From a virus: a stretch of DNA of 64,000 bases. Location: positions 49,735 to 113,734 of IMG/VR virus record IMGVR_UViG_3300034375_007061, one strand, 5' to 3'. Below, in pieces: positions 1 through 8,748 of the stretch. How positions within the stretch are numbered: the stretch's first letter is position 1; the number at the start of each line of letters is the position of its first letter. The position numbers and the translations under genes were made by a program. Under the pieces are notes generated by a model that made no database searches, had not been told where the DNA came from, and saw only the letters and a list, made by a program, of their open reading frames with translations.

Positions 1-1
1 T

Positions 2-3000
2 TGGTATAAAACAAATGATCGTTGGTATAGAGTTAACGAAACACAAATGAAAGGAGCTCTTGGAACTGATACCGTATTAAAAGTTGATGCTACAACTCCT
101 AATGCAAACTTAACAGACTTTTGGTTTAATTTAAACAAAACTACAAACGGACTTAATTTAAGATTTAGATTTTATGACGAATCTGGCAACTCACCTGTTT
201 GGAAAAATGTTGATTATACCGTAAGTAAAACAGCACCAATTGATCCTATAAACGATCAACTTTGGGTGCAAGTTTTTGATAACACATTTGATTTTATAAT
301 AAAAATATATGACTCTTTAGAAAAGAACTGGGAAGTTCTTAATGTAATATTTGACAACACACCTCCAGACAGAGTAAACCAAGCATATTTTGTTTTAGAT
401 AGTAGTGTTGTAGATTTCCAATTGCAAGCTATAGACAGCGATTTAGCAGCAGGAGAAAAGTTAAGATTTTTCATAGGTGACGATGATGGCGAGTTGCCTC
501 CTGGTTTGAGTCTATCAGAAGATGGTAGAATTACCGGTATTGTAGATCCTATATTAGCACTTGACATCGATGCAGAACCAGGGTATGATAGCGGAACATA
601 TGATAATAATCCATTAGACTTTGGCAATATAGCAGACGACGATGGGTTTGATAGTTATTTTTATGACACAACTTTTTATGGATTTAGTACTCCTACTAGA
701 GCTCCAAAAAAATTAAACAGATATTATAATTTTAGAGTTACGGTGGAAGATGATGTAAGTTCAGTAAAACGTGAGTTTAGAATGTATGTTGTAGGAGATG
801 ATTTTTTAAGAGCTGATAATACTATTATGAAATCCGGTACTGGTTTGTTTACAGCAGACAGCACATACTTACGTAAACCTATTTGGTTGACACCTGGAAA
901 TCTAGGATTCAAACGTGCTGATAATTATGTTACACTATTTTTAGATGTGTTTGATCCAAATTCACTTTTAGGCACAATTAGTTATAGTATAATGCCATTT
1001 AATGATGACGGCACACCAAGTGTCATTCCTCCAGGTTTAAAATTAGATGGACTAACAGGTGAGCTTGCAGGTATTATACCATATCAACCATCAGTTACAA
1101 AAGAATATCGTTTTACTATTGAAGCACTAAGACAAGAAAGTGATAGCAATGATATAGTAGAAATTAACACAAGTATCATAGAAGACACATTATCTGGTAA
1201 ATCAAATATTAAAATTAGGAAATTGCCAACGACCAGAGATGATGGTATAAGTGACTTAGATAGTTTATTAGGTCAGACAATTAACATTGATAATAACATG
1301 TATGATGTTGAATCTGTTAGTGATATGAACGAGGATTATGATGTCTTAGAACTATCAAGACCATTAGAACCTACATATAAAGCAAGTAAACCATTAGAAA
1401 TCTATAGAGATGCAATTAATGGTGATGGATTTTTATATGTTAAAGAATTAAGTCAAGCAGATTTAGATTTTTATAAAAACAAAACATTAAATTACTCTTC
1501 GACAGAATCGTACAAATTAGTGGATGATTATTTAACTACAACATTATGGAAAGAATATGTTGAATATGAAATACAATCGGATGATAGTAGCGGAGATTTA
1601 CAATTTAACTACACTTTAGCTGGAATTGAACCAGTTCCGGGTGAAACATTTAGAGAAGCATTTGAAAGATATTTGCTTACATTTGATGTTACAACAAGTG
1701 AATACAGAATTATCACATTTAGCGATAGATATATAAATTTTGAAATATTAAGCACTGATAAAACAAGAACAAGAAATAAATTTGTTAGTGTAATTAGCAG
1801 TGACGATAGCAGTGTTGTAAACACCACACGTAGTGATCCTTTTTACAAAGTTCCTTTGAGTGCAAATTTAACAAGATCAATTTCAAAAAATACACAAATT
1901 ACTTTTGGTGCTTTAGCTCAAACATTAATTGTACAAAGAATAAGCACAACTAATATAGAGGTTGTATCTACACAGAAAACATTTACAATAAATGTTTTAG
2001 GAGATGTATCAAGTGAAATTAACTGGATAACTGGTAACGATTTAGGTAATATACTTGCTAACAGAATCAGTACATTGAAAATAGAGGCAACTACAACATT
2101 GGAAGGGTCTTCATTACGATATGATTTGATTGGTGGTAAACTTCCATTTGGTTTAACATTAAAACGTGATGGTGAACTTGTTGGTAAAGCAAACCAATAT
2201 AGTAATTCACAAGGGTTAGGTCTGACTACAATTGACTCACGTACTACGACATTTGACGGTAGTACTACAACTATTGACAGGAAATATAGATTTAAGGTTT
2301 TGGCTAGAGATCGTTTTGGTTATAGTGCAAGTGTGCGTGAATTTACTCTTGTAGTCAATGATGTTGATTCTAAAGTATATTCAAATGTATTCATGCAACC
2401 ATTTCCTAATATTACACAAAAAACTGCATTCGAATCATTTATAAATGACTATAGAGTTTTCACTCCTGAATACATTTACAGACCATTTGATGAAAATTTT
2501 GGGGTACAAAAAAATCTTCGTACACTAGCCTATGCAGGAATAGAAGCTAAATCTATAAGTTACTTTGTAGCTGCTGCTACAAAAAATCATAAGAAAAAGC
2601 AGTTTAGATTTGGAGAATTAAAAACTGCCATAGCAAAAAAACCTGGTACAAACGATGTTGTCTATGAAGTTGTATATGTTGAAATTGTTGATCCTATGCA
2701 ACCAAATGTAGGAAACACAAATTTTACGGTAAGGTCTAAAACAGGAGAAGCATTAAAAGTCAATGATGTAAAATTAGAAACTAAAGATGATGTTACTGCT
2801 ATAGATGAAGGTGCTGATGTTTATACTATTACGCCAAGAGACGGTGAAATTATACGTATTCCAACTAGTCAAGGAACTATTTCTATTACTACAAGAGAAG
2901 GAGTAGTAGAGGTACCAGCACAAGCACAATTAGAAATTGTTGCACAAGATGGTACAATAATTGTATTTAGATCAACAGGTACAACTGCTGCTAATGATAC

Positions 3001-3394
3001 AGCTACAAATAGACTGAGACCAAAATATGATGTAATTACTATTGATAATAACAGCATACTTGTAAGTCAAAATGCAAATGTACTACGTTATATTAGTAAC
3101 ATAGGAAATATGCGAAAGCGAATAGAAGAAATAGGAGCAAATGAAAGAGAATATTTGCCTCTTTGGATGCGTAGTAGTCAAACCACTACAGGACAAGAAC
3201 TTGATTATGTTACAGCAATGCCATTATGTTTCTGTAAACCAGGAACAGGTGAGTTGGTAAAAGAAAATATTATCAATAATGGATTTGAGTTTAATCAAAT
3301 TAAATACGAAATTGACAGATATATTGTAAGTAATACAGCTAATAACGAAAATGAACAATTTGTTGTATTTGGAAATTATAAGTATAATGTTTAA
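2..3394 (+). CDS. Large virion protein with putative-Ig (He_PIG-like) repeats, 5' end outside window
   Basis: The reading frame is open from base 2, so the gene begins upstream and the ATG at 47 is internal. At least three segments have the He_PIG-type pattern (L/I-P-x-G-L-x-L ... G-x-x-x-G): around bases 491-545 (LPPGLSLSEDGRITG), 1025-1085 (IPPGLKLDGLTGELAG) and 2140-2195 (LPFGLTLKRDGELVG). These beta-sandwich modules are common in large phage adhesion and structural proteins. The late promoter directly downstream and the next gene place it in a virion block. A tail or baseplate-associated role is inference; I could not identify a T4 equivalent. Confidence 0.75.
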   Translation, partial: WYKTNDRWYRVNETQMKGALGTDTVLKVDATTPNANLTDFWFNLNKTTNGLNLRFRFYDESGNSPVWKNVDYTVSKTAPIDPINDQLWVQVFDNTFDFIIKIYDSLEKNWEVLNVIFDNTPPDRVNQAYFVLDSSVVDFQLQAIDSDLAAGEKLRFFIGDDDGELPPGLSLSEDGRITGIVDPILALDIDAEPGYDSGTYDNNPLDFGNIADDDGFDSYFYDTTFYGFSTPTRAPKKLNRYYNFRVTVEDDVSSVKREFRMYVVGDDFLRADNTIMKSGTGLFTADSTYLRKPIWLTPGNLGFKRADNYVTLFLDVFDPNSLLGTISYSIMPFNDDGTPSVIPPGLKLDGLTGELAGIIPYQPSVTKEYRFTIEALRQESDSNDIVEINTSIIEDTLSGKSNIKIRKLPTTRDDGISDLDSLLGQTINIDNNMYDVESVSDMNEDYDVLELSRPLEPTYKASKPLEIYRDAINGDGFLYVKELSQADLDFYKNKTLNYSSTESYKLVDDYLTTTLWKEYVEYEIQSDDSSGDLQFNYTLAGIEPVPGETFREAFERYLLTFDVTTSEYRIITFSDRYINFEILSTDKTRTRNKFVSVISSDDSSVVNTTRSDPFYKVPLSANLTRSISKNTQITFGALAQTLIVQRISTTNIEVVSTQKTFTINVLGDVSSEINWITGNDLGNILANRISTLKIEATTTLEGSSLRYDLIGGKLPFGLTLKRDGELVGKANQYSNSQGLGLTTIDSRTTTFDGSTTTIDRKYRFKVLARDRFGYSASVREFTLVVNDVDSKVYSNVFMQPFPNITQKTAFESFINDYRVFTPEYIYRPFDENFGVQKNLRTLAYAGIEAKSISYFVAAATKNHKKKQFRFGELKTAIAKKPGTNDVVYEVVYVEIVDPMQPNVGNTNFTVRSKTGEALKVNDVKLETKDDVTAIDEGADVYTITPRDGEIIRIPTSQGTISITTREGVVEVPAQAQLEIVAQDGTIIVFRSTGTTAANDTATNRLRPKYDVITIDNNSILVSQNANVLRYISNIGNMRKRIEEIGANEREYLPLWMRSSQTTTGQELDYVTAMPLCFCKPGTGELVKENIINNGFEFNQIKYEIDRYIVSNTANNENEQFVVFGNYKYNV

Positions 3395-3397
3395 GGT

Positions 3398-3405
3398 GAT
3401 AAATA
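3398..3405 (+). promoter_or_regulatory. T4-type late promoter GATAAATA
   Basis: GATAAATA, in the longer context GTGATAAATAT, lies 22 bases before the start of the next structural gene. T4 late promoters have TATAAATA as their only conserved element and are read by host RNA polymerase with gp55, gp33 and the clamp gp45. The same octamer recurs at matching distances before other virion genes here. Confidence 0.75.
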
Positions 3406-3427
3406 TATTTGTTAGAGAGGAATAATA

Positions 3428-4039
3428 ATGGCCAGTAATATTAGTGTTGAGCAAATTGATGTAAATTTTCCAATTGCAGGACAAGATAATGATTCACAAG
3501 GATTTAGAGATAATTTTAATATTATCGAAAATAATTTTGTAGAAGCAAGGGGTGAAATTAATGCTTTGCAAGCAAATACTATTTTAAAAGGTCCTTTGGC
3601 ATCAGGGGATGTTATTGATAACAATTTTAATAACGAAACAATCTATAGATATGTTGCGAAAGAGCAATCATTAACACATACTAACAGACTCTCTGGTATT
3701 TCTGCCGATGCTGAATTAAGTTTTCAGTCTGGTCACTATTTTACAATTACCGCACAAGCCAATATTACATTAACAATAAACGGATGGCCTACTAATGACG
3801 AATATTCAGAATTGTATATTCATGTTTATGGTGACGGTGGTGCAACAAGGACGGTAACATTTGCAAGTGAGTATGGTGCAAGTCAAAGTAGTTTAATGCA
3901 AGTTGATGCATCTTTTAGTGGTAGTCCACAAATTACCACAACACTAGCAAGCAACGACAGCACTTTAATTAAAGCATTTACTTATAACAATGGTGGTAAA
4001 GTGTTTTTGCAAAACTTAGGTGCATATTCTCAAGTATGA
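3428..4039 (+). CDS. Conserved phage virion protein, probable
   Basis: This 203-residue protein starts after a clear AGAGAGGA ribosome site and sits directly behind a late promoter. The N-terminus (NISVEQIDVNFPIAGQDNDS, then QGFRDNFNIIENNF) is a segment I associate with T4-like marine phage structural proteins. The rest is rich in Thr, Ser and Asn with beta-type patterning (FTITAQANITLTINGW), as in fibre or tail-surface proteins. No enzymatic motif is visible. It overlaps the next ORF by an ATGA junction. Confidence 0.6.
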   Translation: MASNISVEQIDVNFPIAGQDNDSQGFRDNFNIIENNFVEARGEINALQANTILKGPLASGDVIDNNFNNETIYRYVAKEQSLTHTNRLSGISADAELSFQSGHYFTITAQANITLTINGWPTNDEYSELYIHVYGDGGATRTVTFASEYGASQSSLMQVDASFSGSPQITTTLASNDSTLIKAFTYNNGGKVFLQNLGAYSQV

Positions 4040-4272
4040 TTCATCCTTTACAAGAAAATCTTGCAGAATATTCTGACGCAGTTTTAGAACAAAAACTTCT
4101 AAAATTAAATCATATGTATTTTGTTACGGATAATCCAGATGTAAGACATCAAATGATATTGTTAATGGATGGATATAAATTAGAATTAGAAGCAAGAAGA
4201 ACTGCTGCTAAGTTAAAACAACAACAAGAAAATGGTGATAATTCTCTTGACGATTTAATAAACGTGTCATAA
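4036..4272 (+). CDS. Small conserved phage protein of unknown function
   Basis: 78 residues, mostly predicted helix with a Lys/Gln-rich C-terminal stretch (LEARRTAAKLKQQQ) that may form a coiled coil. The start codon overlaps the previous stop (ATGA), so translation is probably coupled and the two are in one late transcript. No recognised domain. The length and position fit a small virion or assembly accessory protein, but that is inference. Confidence 0.6.
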   Translation: MIHPLQENLAEYSDAVLEQKLLKLNHMYFVTDNPDVRHQMILLMDGYKLELEARRTAAKLKQQQENGDNSLDDLINVS

Positions 4273-4281
4273 AATACATAT

Positions 4282-4815
4282 ATGCTTATGAGAACTGATG
4301 ATTTAGGTATCCCACGATTTAGTAATCGCGATTTAATCGATATGATTTATAGTGGTCAATCGGATAAAGTTCATGTGGTATTGTGTAATCCAAGTGATGA
4401 CGTAGACAAATTTAATGCGGCAATGGAAGAACAAGGGTTTAACAAACTACAGAAGTATATTCCACTAGATGTAGATCAAAAGACTTTTGACGGTGTATGT
4501 CAAAGTGAATGGTTTATGCCTGATGAATATAAAGCGATTAGCGTATATGAATATGTTCTAGGTAAAGCAGAAACACCTTGTCCACAACACGTACAAGATC
4601 GCATTTGGGAAGAACTAGATGCTTTTAAAGAACGTAATATGCATAACTTACTACGCTATATGATCTATCTTGTAGATTTTATGCGTGAGAACGATATTGT
4701 ATGGGGTGTAGGACGTGGATCTAGTGTAGCAAGTTATGTATTGTATTTGATTGGTGTACACAGAATTGATAGCATAAAATACAATTTAGACTGGCGTGAA
4801 TTTTTACGTGACTAA
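4282..4815 (+). CDS. Stand-alone DnaE/PolC-like fragment
   Basis: 177 residues. The C-terminal part (about residues 120-177) aligns by eye with the segment of bacterial DNA polymerase III alpha that carries the glycine-serine nucleotide-binding motif: here VGRGSSVASYVLYLIGV followed by IDSIKYNL and REFL, against the DnaE pattern GPGRGS-x-x-GS-x-x-x-Y then D-P-x-x-x-x-L-x-F-E-R-F-L. The protein ends before the point where DnaE would supply its catalytic aspartates, so it cannot be a polymerase alone. It may bind nucleotides or interfere with host Pol III; both are inference. A second ATG at 4288 is also possible, and no strong ribosome site favours either. Confidence 0.6.
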   Translation: MLMRTDDLGIPRFSNRDLIDMIYSGQSDKVHVVLCNPSDDVDKFNAAMEEQGFNKLQKYIPLDVDQKTFDGVCQSEWFMPDEYKAISVYEYVLGKAETPCPQHVQDRIWEELDAFKERNMHNLLRYMIYLVDFMRENDIVWGVGRGSSVASYVLYLIGVHRIDSIKYNLDWREFLRD

Positions 4816-4841
4816 ATATGTGTATATTTTAGGAGATGCCA

Positions 4842-5273
4842 ATGGCAATGAAACAAAAAGGTCGTAAGACATATAGGAGTATGAAAGGTAAGGTTGTTGA
4901 TTTAGACTTGCTGATCAAACGCAATGAACTCACACCTGCTGTCGGTAATGCTCGTGTAAATGCTCGTGGCGACGAATTAGGTCCTGGCGGTAAAATTATT
5001 CGTAAAAGAGAAGAAGTGATGCAGGACTACTATAAAGGATCGGCACCTGTTGTTCACGAAAGTGCAGAAGTAGATGCACCTGTTGAAACAAAATTAACAT
5101 CAGCAGAAGTTCAAAAACTTGCTGAATTTGACGAAGAACCTGTTCCGCCAAAACCACAAGCACAAGCACAAGCACAACCAAAAAAAGCATCAGCAACTAC
5201 AAGCAAAAATACTTCTTCTACGCCTGAATGGGTGGAAGATGAAGATGGAAATTTTGTAAAAAAAGGTGAATAA
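4842..5273 (+). CDS. Conserved T4-like phage protein with disordered tail
   Basis: The ATG at 4842 is preferred over the one at 4836 because AGGAG (4831-4835) then stands 6 bases upstream. The N-terminal half is basic and has a motif familiar from T4-like marine phages (LTPAVGNARVNARGDELGPG, then IIRKREE). The C-terminal half is low complexity with Ala-Gln repeats (QAQAQAQ), probably disordered. No enzyme motif. It shares a TAATG junction with the GroES-like gene. A degenerate late-promoter-like ACTAAATA lies about 23 bases upstream. Confidence 0.6.
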   Translation: MAMKQKGRKTYRSMKGKVVDLDLLIKRNELTPAVGNARVNARGDELGPGGKIIRKREEVMQDYYKGSAPVVHESAEVDAPVETKLTSAEVQKLAEFDEEPVPPKPQAQAQAQPKKASATTSKNTSSTPEWVEDEDGNFVKKGE

Positions 5274-5671
5274 TGGCAATTAACACAAATATTATTAATG
5301 GTAAATTATCTCCAATTGGTAACAGAGTGATAGTAAGTAATATGTATTTTGGAGAACAAAAAACCAAAGGTGGATTAATCATTAGAGATGATGATGGTAC
5401 TACAAGAGGTATTTATCCACGTTGGGGTCAAGTCCATTCTAAAGGCCCTGATAACATTGACGATTATCAAGTAGGCGATTGGGTTTTAGTTGAACACGGA
5501 CGTTGGACAAGAAGTGTAAAAATCGATGAAGGCAAAGGTGAGACTGAACTACGTATGGTAGAAGCAGAAAGTATTTTAGGATTTAGTAAAGAAAAACCAA
5601 ATGATGTGCAGTTTGGTGCAGAATATTCTGACGGTCCTGCAGAAATCAAACCTGAATCATTTGTAAACTAA
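5273..5671 (+). CDS. GroES-like co-chaperonin (T4 gp31 functional class)
   Basis: 132 residues, somewhat longer than bacterial GroES (about 97). The N-terminus (LSPIGNRVIVSNMYFGEQ) matches the first strand of the Cpn10 fold (K-P-L-x-D-R-V). It is followed by KTKGGLIIRDDDG, matching the mobile loop whose hydrophobic tripeptide (here LII) docks on GroEL. A further Cpn10-like strand is GDWVLVEHGRW. T4 gp31 replaces host GroES so that GroEL can fold the large major capsid protein, and the same role is likely here. The C-terminal 30 or so residues are an acidic extension with no clear counterpart. Confidence 0.75.
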   Translation: MAINTNIINGKLSPIGNRVIVSNMYFGEQKTKGGLIIRDDDGTTRGIYPRWGQVHSKGPDNIDDYQVGDWVLVEHGRWTRSVKIDEGKGETELRMVEAESILGFSKEKPNDVQFGAEYSDGPAEIKPESFVN

Positions 5672-5680
5672 GAGGTTGTA

Positions 5681-6040
5681 ATGACAAATCCATTTGAAGA
5701 TATTGAACGCTTTGGCTCAGCGTGTGATCAAGAGCCATCAGAAGCAAACTATGATATGTATCTCAGCCTTATTGCAGAAGAATACAACGAACTTGCAGAT
5801 GCTATTGCAGCAGATAATCGTGTAGAACAACTAGATGCACTAATCGATATTCTTGTTGTTACTATGGGTGCTATACGTGCCGGTGGCTACGATGGTGAAG
5901 GTGCTTGGCGTGAAGTAATGGATACTAACTTTGCAAAGATTGACCCAGACACAGGTAAAGTTCGCAAACGTGAAGATGGCAAGGTACTAAAGCCAGAAGG
6001 TTGGGAACCACCACAACTTGCTAAATTTATAGGAGATTGA
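5681..6040 (+). CDS. MazG/PRA-PH-like all-alpha NTP pyrophosphohydrolase
   Basis: 119 residues. The pattern IAEEYNELADAIAADN followed by EQLDALIDILVVTMGA matches the E-x-x-E ... D-x-x-D metal-binding core of the all-alpha NTP-PPase superfamily (MazG, HisE, dUTPase-2). Such enzymes hydrolyse NTPs or dNTPs to NMP and pyrophosphate. In phages they are proposed to clean the nucleotide pool or alter ppGpp signalling. The substrate cannot be read from sequence. AAGAGG gives a ribosome site 5 to 6 bases before the ATG. A second family member lies at 9104. Confidence 0.7.
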   Translation: MTNPFEDIERFGSACDQEPSEANYDMYLSLIAEEYNELADAIAADNRVEQLDALIDILVVTMGAIRAGGYDGEGAWREVMDTNFAKIDPDTGKVRKREDGKVLKPEGWEPPQLAKFIGD

Positions 6041-6041
6041 T

Positions 6042-6725
6042 ATGAATACTAGAACAATGACCAGTGCTTACTATGACGAAGCACTGAGAACTTTTATGCT
6101 TGCACTATATAACTACACTGCAATTGGTTTGGCAATTACAGGTTTAGTTGCATATCTAACTTATGCAAGTGGATTAATGTACGCAATGGGTCCACTAATG
6201 TGGGTAGCAGTGTTTGCTCCACTTGGTATGATCCTATACTATAGTTTTGCTGGACAAAACTGGAGTTTTGAAACTACAAGAACTTTCTACTATGTGTTTA
6301 CAGCAGTAATGGGCATTAGTATGAGCACAATCTTTGCTGTATATACAGCAATCAGTATTGCTCAAGTGTTCTTTATTACAGCAGCAACATTTGCTAGTGC
6401 TAGTTTGTATGGTTATACTACCAAAAAAGACCTAAGCGGTTGGGGTAGTTTTTTACTAGTTGGATTGATTGGTATTATCATTGCAAGCATTGTTAATATC
6501 TTTTTGCAAAGCAGTGCTCTTGAATTTGCAGTAAGTGTGATTGGGGTGTTGATTTTTACAGGTCTTACAGCATACGATACACAACATGCTAAAAGTATGT
6601 TTGTAAGTGGACGTATGAACGCAAAAGAAACAGCCAAATTTGCTATTCAAATGGCACTGAGCTTGTATCTAAACTTTATCAATCTATTCCAAATGTTGCT
6701 GAGTTTACTCGGCAATAGAGAATGA
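6042..6725 (+). CDS. Bax inhibitor-1/YccA-family integral membrane protein
   Basis: 227 residues with about seven hydrophobic segments. The BI-1 features are visible: an N-terminal soluble stretch with ALRTFMLALYNYTAIGLAIT, a middle ASLYGYTTKKDLSGWGSFL, and the late signature GLTAYDTQHAK with conserved Asp and Gln. YccA in E. coli interacts with the membrane protease FtsH; BI-1 proteins also act as calcium/proton leak channels. A role in protecting phage membrane or lysis proteins from FtsH is inference. Ribosome site TAGGAG precedes the ATG. The gene overlaps queC-like by ATGA. This family is not typical of T4-type genomes, which suggests host acquisition. Confidence 0.85.
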   Translation: MNTRTMTSAYYDEALRTFMLALYNYTAIGLAITGLVAYLTYASGLMYAMGPLMWVAVFAPLGMILYYSFAGQNWSFETTRTFYYVFTAVMGISMSTIFAVYTAISIAQVFFITAATFASASLYGYTTKKDLSGWGSFLLVGLIGIIIASIVNIFLQSSALEFAVSVIGVLIFTGLTAYDTQHAKSMFVSGRMNAKETAKFAIQMALSLYLNFINLFQMLLSLLGNRE

Positions 6726-7336
6726 TTCTTTGTGACGTAGAATTTGAACTACCAAAAGGCCCTGTCGGTGTGTTGTGCAGCGGCGGGGCTGATAGTTCAT
6801 TAATCCTTTATTTGTTAATGAAACATAGTAATCAACCATTACATGTCCTTACAATGGCAAATAGAAAAAAACATTTTACTAATGCTATAGTTGTAAGTAA
6901 AGTAATAGATTGGTGTATGAAAAAAACAAACAATAATAATATTGTACATACCGTAAAATACGTCGATGAGCAAACAGACGAGCAATTACAACAACTAACA
7001 ATTCAACATCTAAAAGTATTCCGTACAATTTACATTGGTGATACTTGTTATCCACCAGAAGATATACATGATGAATTTGTACAAAATACAGGCGATAGTT
7101 TTAATAAACTAGAAGATAGAAAACCAAATAAAAATCGTGCAACAAAAGCAGGGCCAATATATGTTCCATTTACAAATTATAACAAAAGAAAAATAGCCGA
7201 AATATACGAACATCTTGATATTATGGAACTTGCAGATATTACTCGCAGTTGCGAAACATTTGAAGATATTGGTACAAAACATTGTGGTAACTGCTGGTGG
7301 TGCAAAGAAAGAGAATGGGCTTTTGATAAACGGTAA
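6722..7336 (+). CDS. queC: QueC-like 7-cyano-7-deazaguanine (preQ0) synthase
   Basis: 204 residues, slightly short of cellular QueC (about 220-230). The N-terminal PP-loop VLCSGGADSS (residues 17-26) binds ATP. The C-terminus has the zinc-knuckle pattern of QueC: Cys177, Cys188, Cys191 and Cys194 (C-x10-C-x2-C-x2-C). QueC converts 7-carboxy-7-deazaguanine to preQ0 using ATP and ammonia. FolE, QueE, a QueD-like protein and a DpdA-like transglycosylase are elsewhere in the window, which supports a real preQ0 pathway. Another PP-loop amidase remains possible. It overlaps BI-1 upstream and a radical SAM gene downstream. Confidence 0.75.
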   Translation: MILCDVEFELPKGPVGVLCSGGADSSLILYLLMKHSNQPLHVLTMANRKKHFTNAIVVSKVIDWCMKKTNNNNIVHTVKYVDEQTDEQLQQLTIQHLKVFRTIYIGDTCYPPEDIHDEFVQNTGDSFNKLEDRKPNKNRATKAGPIYVPFTNYNKRKIAEIYEHLDIMELADITRSCETFEDIGTKHCGNCWWCKEREWAFDKR

Positions 7337-8180
7337 AATTATTAATGACAAAATTCTAGTGCATACAGCTCAATGGTATATTACTCATACATGTAATATA
7401 TCATGTAATCATTGTTTGAGTTACAATAACTATAATATTAAAGGACATGACAATTTTAAAGAAAATTTAATTTATGCTAAAGAATGGGCTAAAAAAATTA
7501 TAATCAAAGACTTTACAATTGTAGGAGGCGAAGTTTTTACACACAATAACCTTAATCAATGGGTTTTTGGCTTACGAGAAATTTTTCCTGACATAGAAAA
7601 TTTTAAAGTTCTTACCAACGGTACCGTACTATCAAAGTATGCAGATAGCTTTGATAAATGGTTTGAAAAAAATATAATTATTGAAATTAGTTTTAAAAGA
7701 GAAGAAGATTATAATGATCTTTACGAAATTTTAAAAAGATATAAAAATGTTGAACGTAAAATTCACTTTATGTATGATGAGGCAATCTATATAAACGGTA
7801 AACTTTGTTTCTTAGTTGAATATTGTGACTCGCATATGCAATGGGGAATAAAAGAATACAAAGAAGGATTTTATGAATTTTATAATAGTAATAGCGAAGA
7901 AGCTCATAAATCATGCTGGCAAAAAGATTGTCACTATTTTTACAAAGGCAATTTATACAAATGCGGAACTATTGTTGGTGCTCAAGAATTTGTAAAAAAC
8001 TTTCCTGTAAAAGAGCATATTAAAAGTAGAATAAATGGATATGCACCTTTGAAATATGATCATCCTGAGTTACTTGAACAAATTAAATCTTTAAATAATC
8101 ATATTCCACAATGCTCATTGTGTCCATCTATTGCTTTAGATGATAAATTAGTTGTTGACAATAAGAAAATATTGCCGTAA
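7323..8180 (+). CDS. Radical SAM enzyme with C-terminal cysteine cluster, next to queC-like gene
   Basis: The radical SAM motif C-x3-C-x2-C is clear (THTCNISCNHC, Cys24/28/31 if translation starts at 7323), followed by a glycine-rich SAM-binding segment (FTIVGGEVF). The C-terminal part has more cysteines (KSCWQKDC, then KCGT, then CSLCPS), which looks like a SPASM or twitch auxiliary iron-sulfur site. No ATG precedes the motif in frame within the non-overlapping region. TTG at 7323, overlapping the end of the queC-like gene, is my best start, with AAAGAGAA upstream; the open frame extends back to 7215. The substrate is unknown. Coupling to queC hints at deazaguanine modification, as inference. 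Confidence 0.7.
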   Translation: MINGKIINDKILVHTAQWYITHTCNISCNHCLSYNNYNIKGHDNFKENLIYAKEWAKKIIIKDFTIVGGEVFTHNNLNQWVFGLREIFPDIENFKVLTNGTVLSKYADSFDKWFEKNIIIEISFKREEDYNDLYEILKRYKNVERKIHFMYDEAIYINGKLCFLVEYCDSHMQWGIKEYKEGFYEFYNSNSEEAHKSCWQKDCHYFYKGNLYKCGTIVGAQEFVKNFPVKEHIKSRINGYAPLKYDHPELLEQIKSLNNHIPQCSLCPSIALDDKLVVDNKKILP

Positions 8181-8183
8181 TAT
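8155..8183 (+). promoter_or_regulatory. Sigma-70-like promoter TTGACA-17-TAATAT
   Basis: TTGACA at 8155-8160 and TAATAT at 8178-8183 are separated by exactly 17 bases. They overlap the 3' end of the radical SAM gene and stand just ahead of the DexA-like gene at 8209. Confidence 0.65.
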
Positions 8184-8208
8184 GTATTAGTAAAAATACG
8201 GAGTATAT

Positions 8209-8748
8209 ATGTCTATTCATGCAATGATTGATCTAGAAACACTAGATGTTACGCCAAGTGCAGCAGTTCTTACCGTTGGTGGAGTTAAGTTTGATCCTAA
8301 TAGTGATGCAGAACCACACAGCGAATTTTACTTCAAGTTAGATTTAGATGCACAAAGTAGTCGCAAGGTCAATGATAGTACTATTGCGTGGTGGGGACAA
8401 CAAGATTCTAAGGTGCAGGAAGAAGCGTTCAGCGAAGATGGTAGAACACATCCACAAGTGTTTCTAGATCATTTGCCTAAATGGATGGTAGGAGTAGATG
8501 TATTATGGGGACATGGCTACGGTTTTGACATTACAATTATCGAAGACATGCTAAGACAACTTGGTAAACCTATTCCTTGGCAATTTTGGCAAGTGCGTGA
8601 TAGCCGTACATTGTTTGCTTGTTGTAAAACGGATCCACGTAAATCCATGCAAAGCGACTTGCATAATGCACTAGCAGACGCATACTTTCAAGCAAAAGGT
8701 GTTCAAATGGCATACAAGGAACTAGGGTTATGCGAATCGAAGGTCTAA
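8209..8748 (+). CDS. dexA: DexA-like 3'-5' exonuclease
   Basis: 179 residues with the DEDD exonuclease pattern: Asp-x-Glu in AMIDLETLDV (residues 8 and 10), an internal Asp in GYGFDITII, and the final HNALADAYFQA motif. This matches T4 exonuclease A (DexA) and related Rv2179c-like 3'-5' exoribonucleases. T4 DexA degrades single-stranded DNA from the 3' end and contributes to host DNA breakdown. It has its own sigma-70-like promoter and ribosome site CGGAG. The C-terminus overlaps the next ORF. Confidence 0.8.
   Translation: MSIHAMIDLETLDVTPSAAVLTVGGVKFDPNSDAEPHSEFYFKLDLDAQSSRKVNDSTIAWWGQQDSKVQEEAFSEDGRTHPQVFLDHLPKWMVGVDVLWGHGYGFDITIIEDMLRQLGKPIPWQFWQVRDSRTLFACCKTDPRKSMQSDLHNALADAYFQAKGVQMAYKELGLCESKV

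Noticed and set aside
4811-4818. ACTAAATA as a late promoter before the gene at 4842
   Set aside because: Spacing is right, but two positions differ from the consistent GATAAATA, so it is not called.
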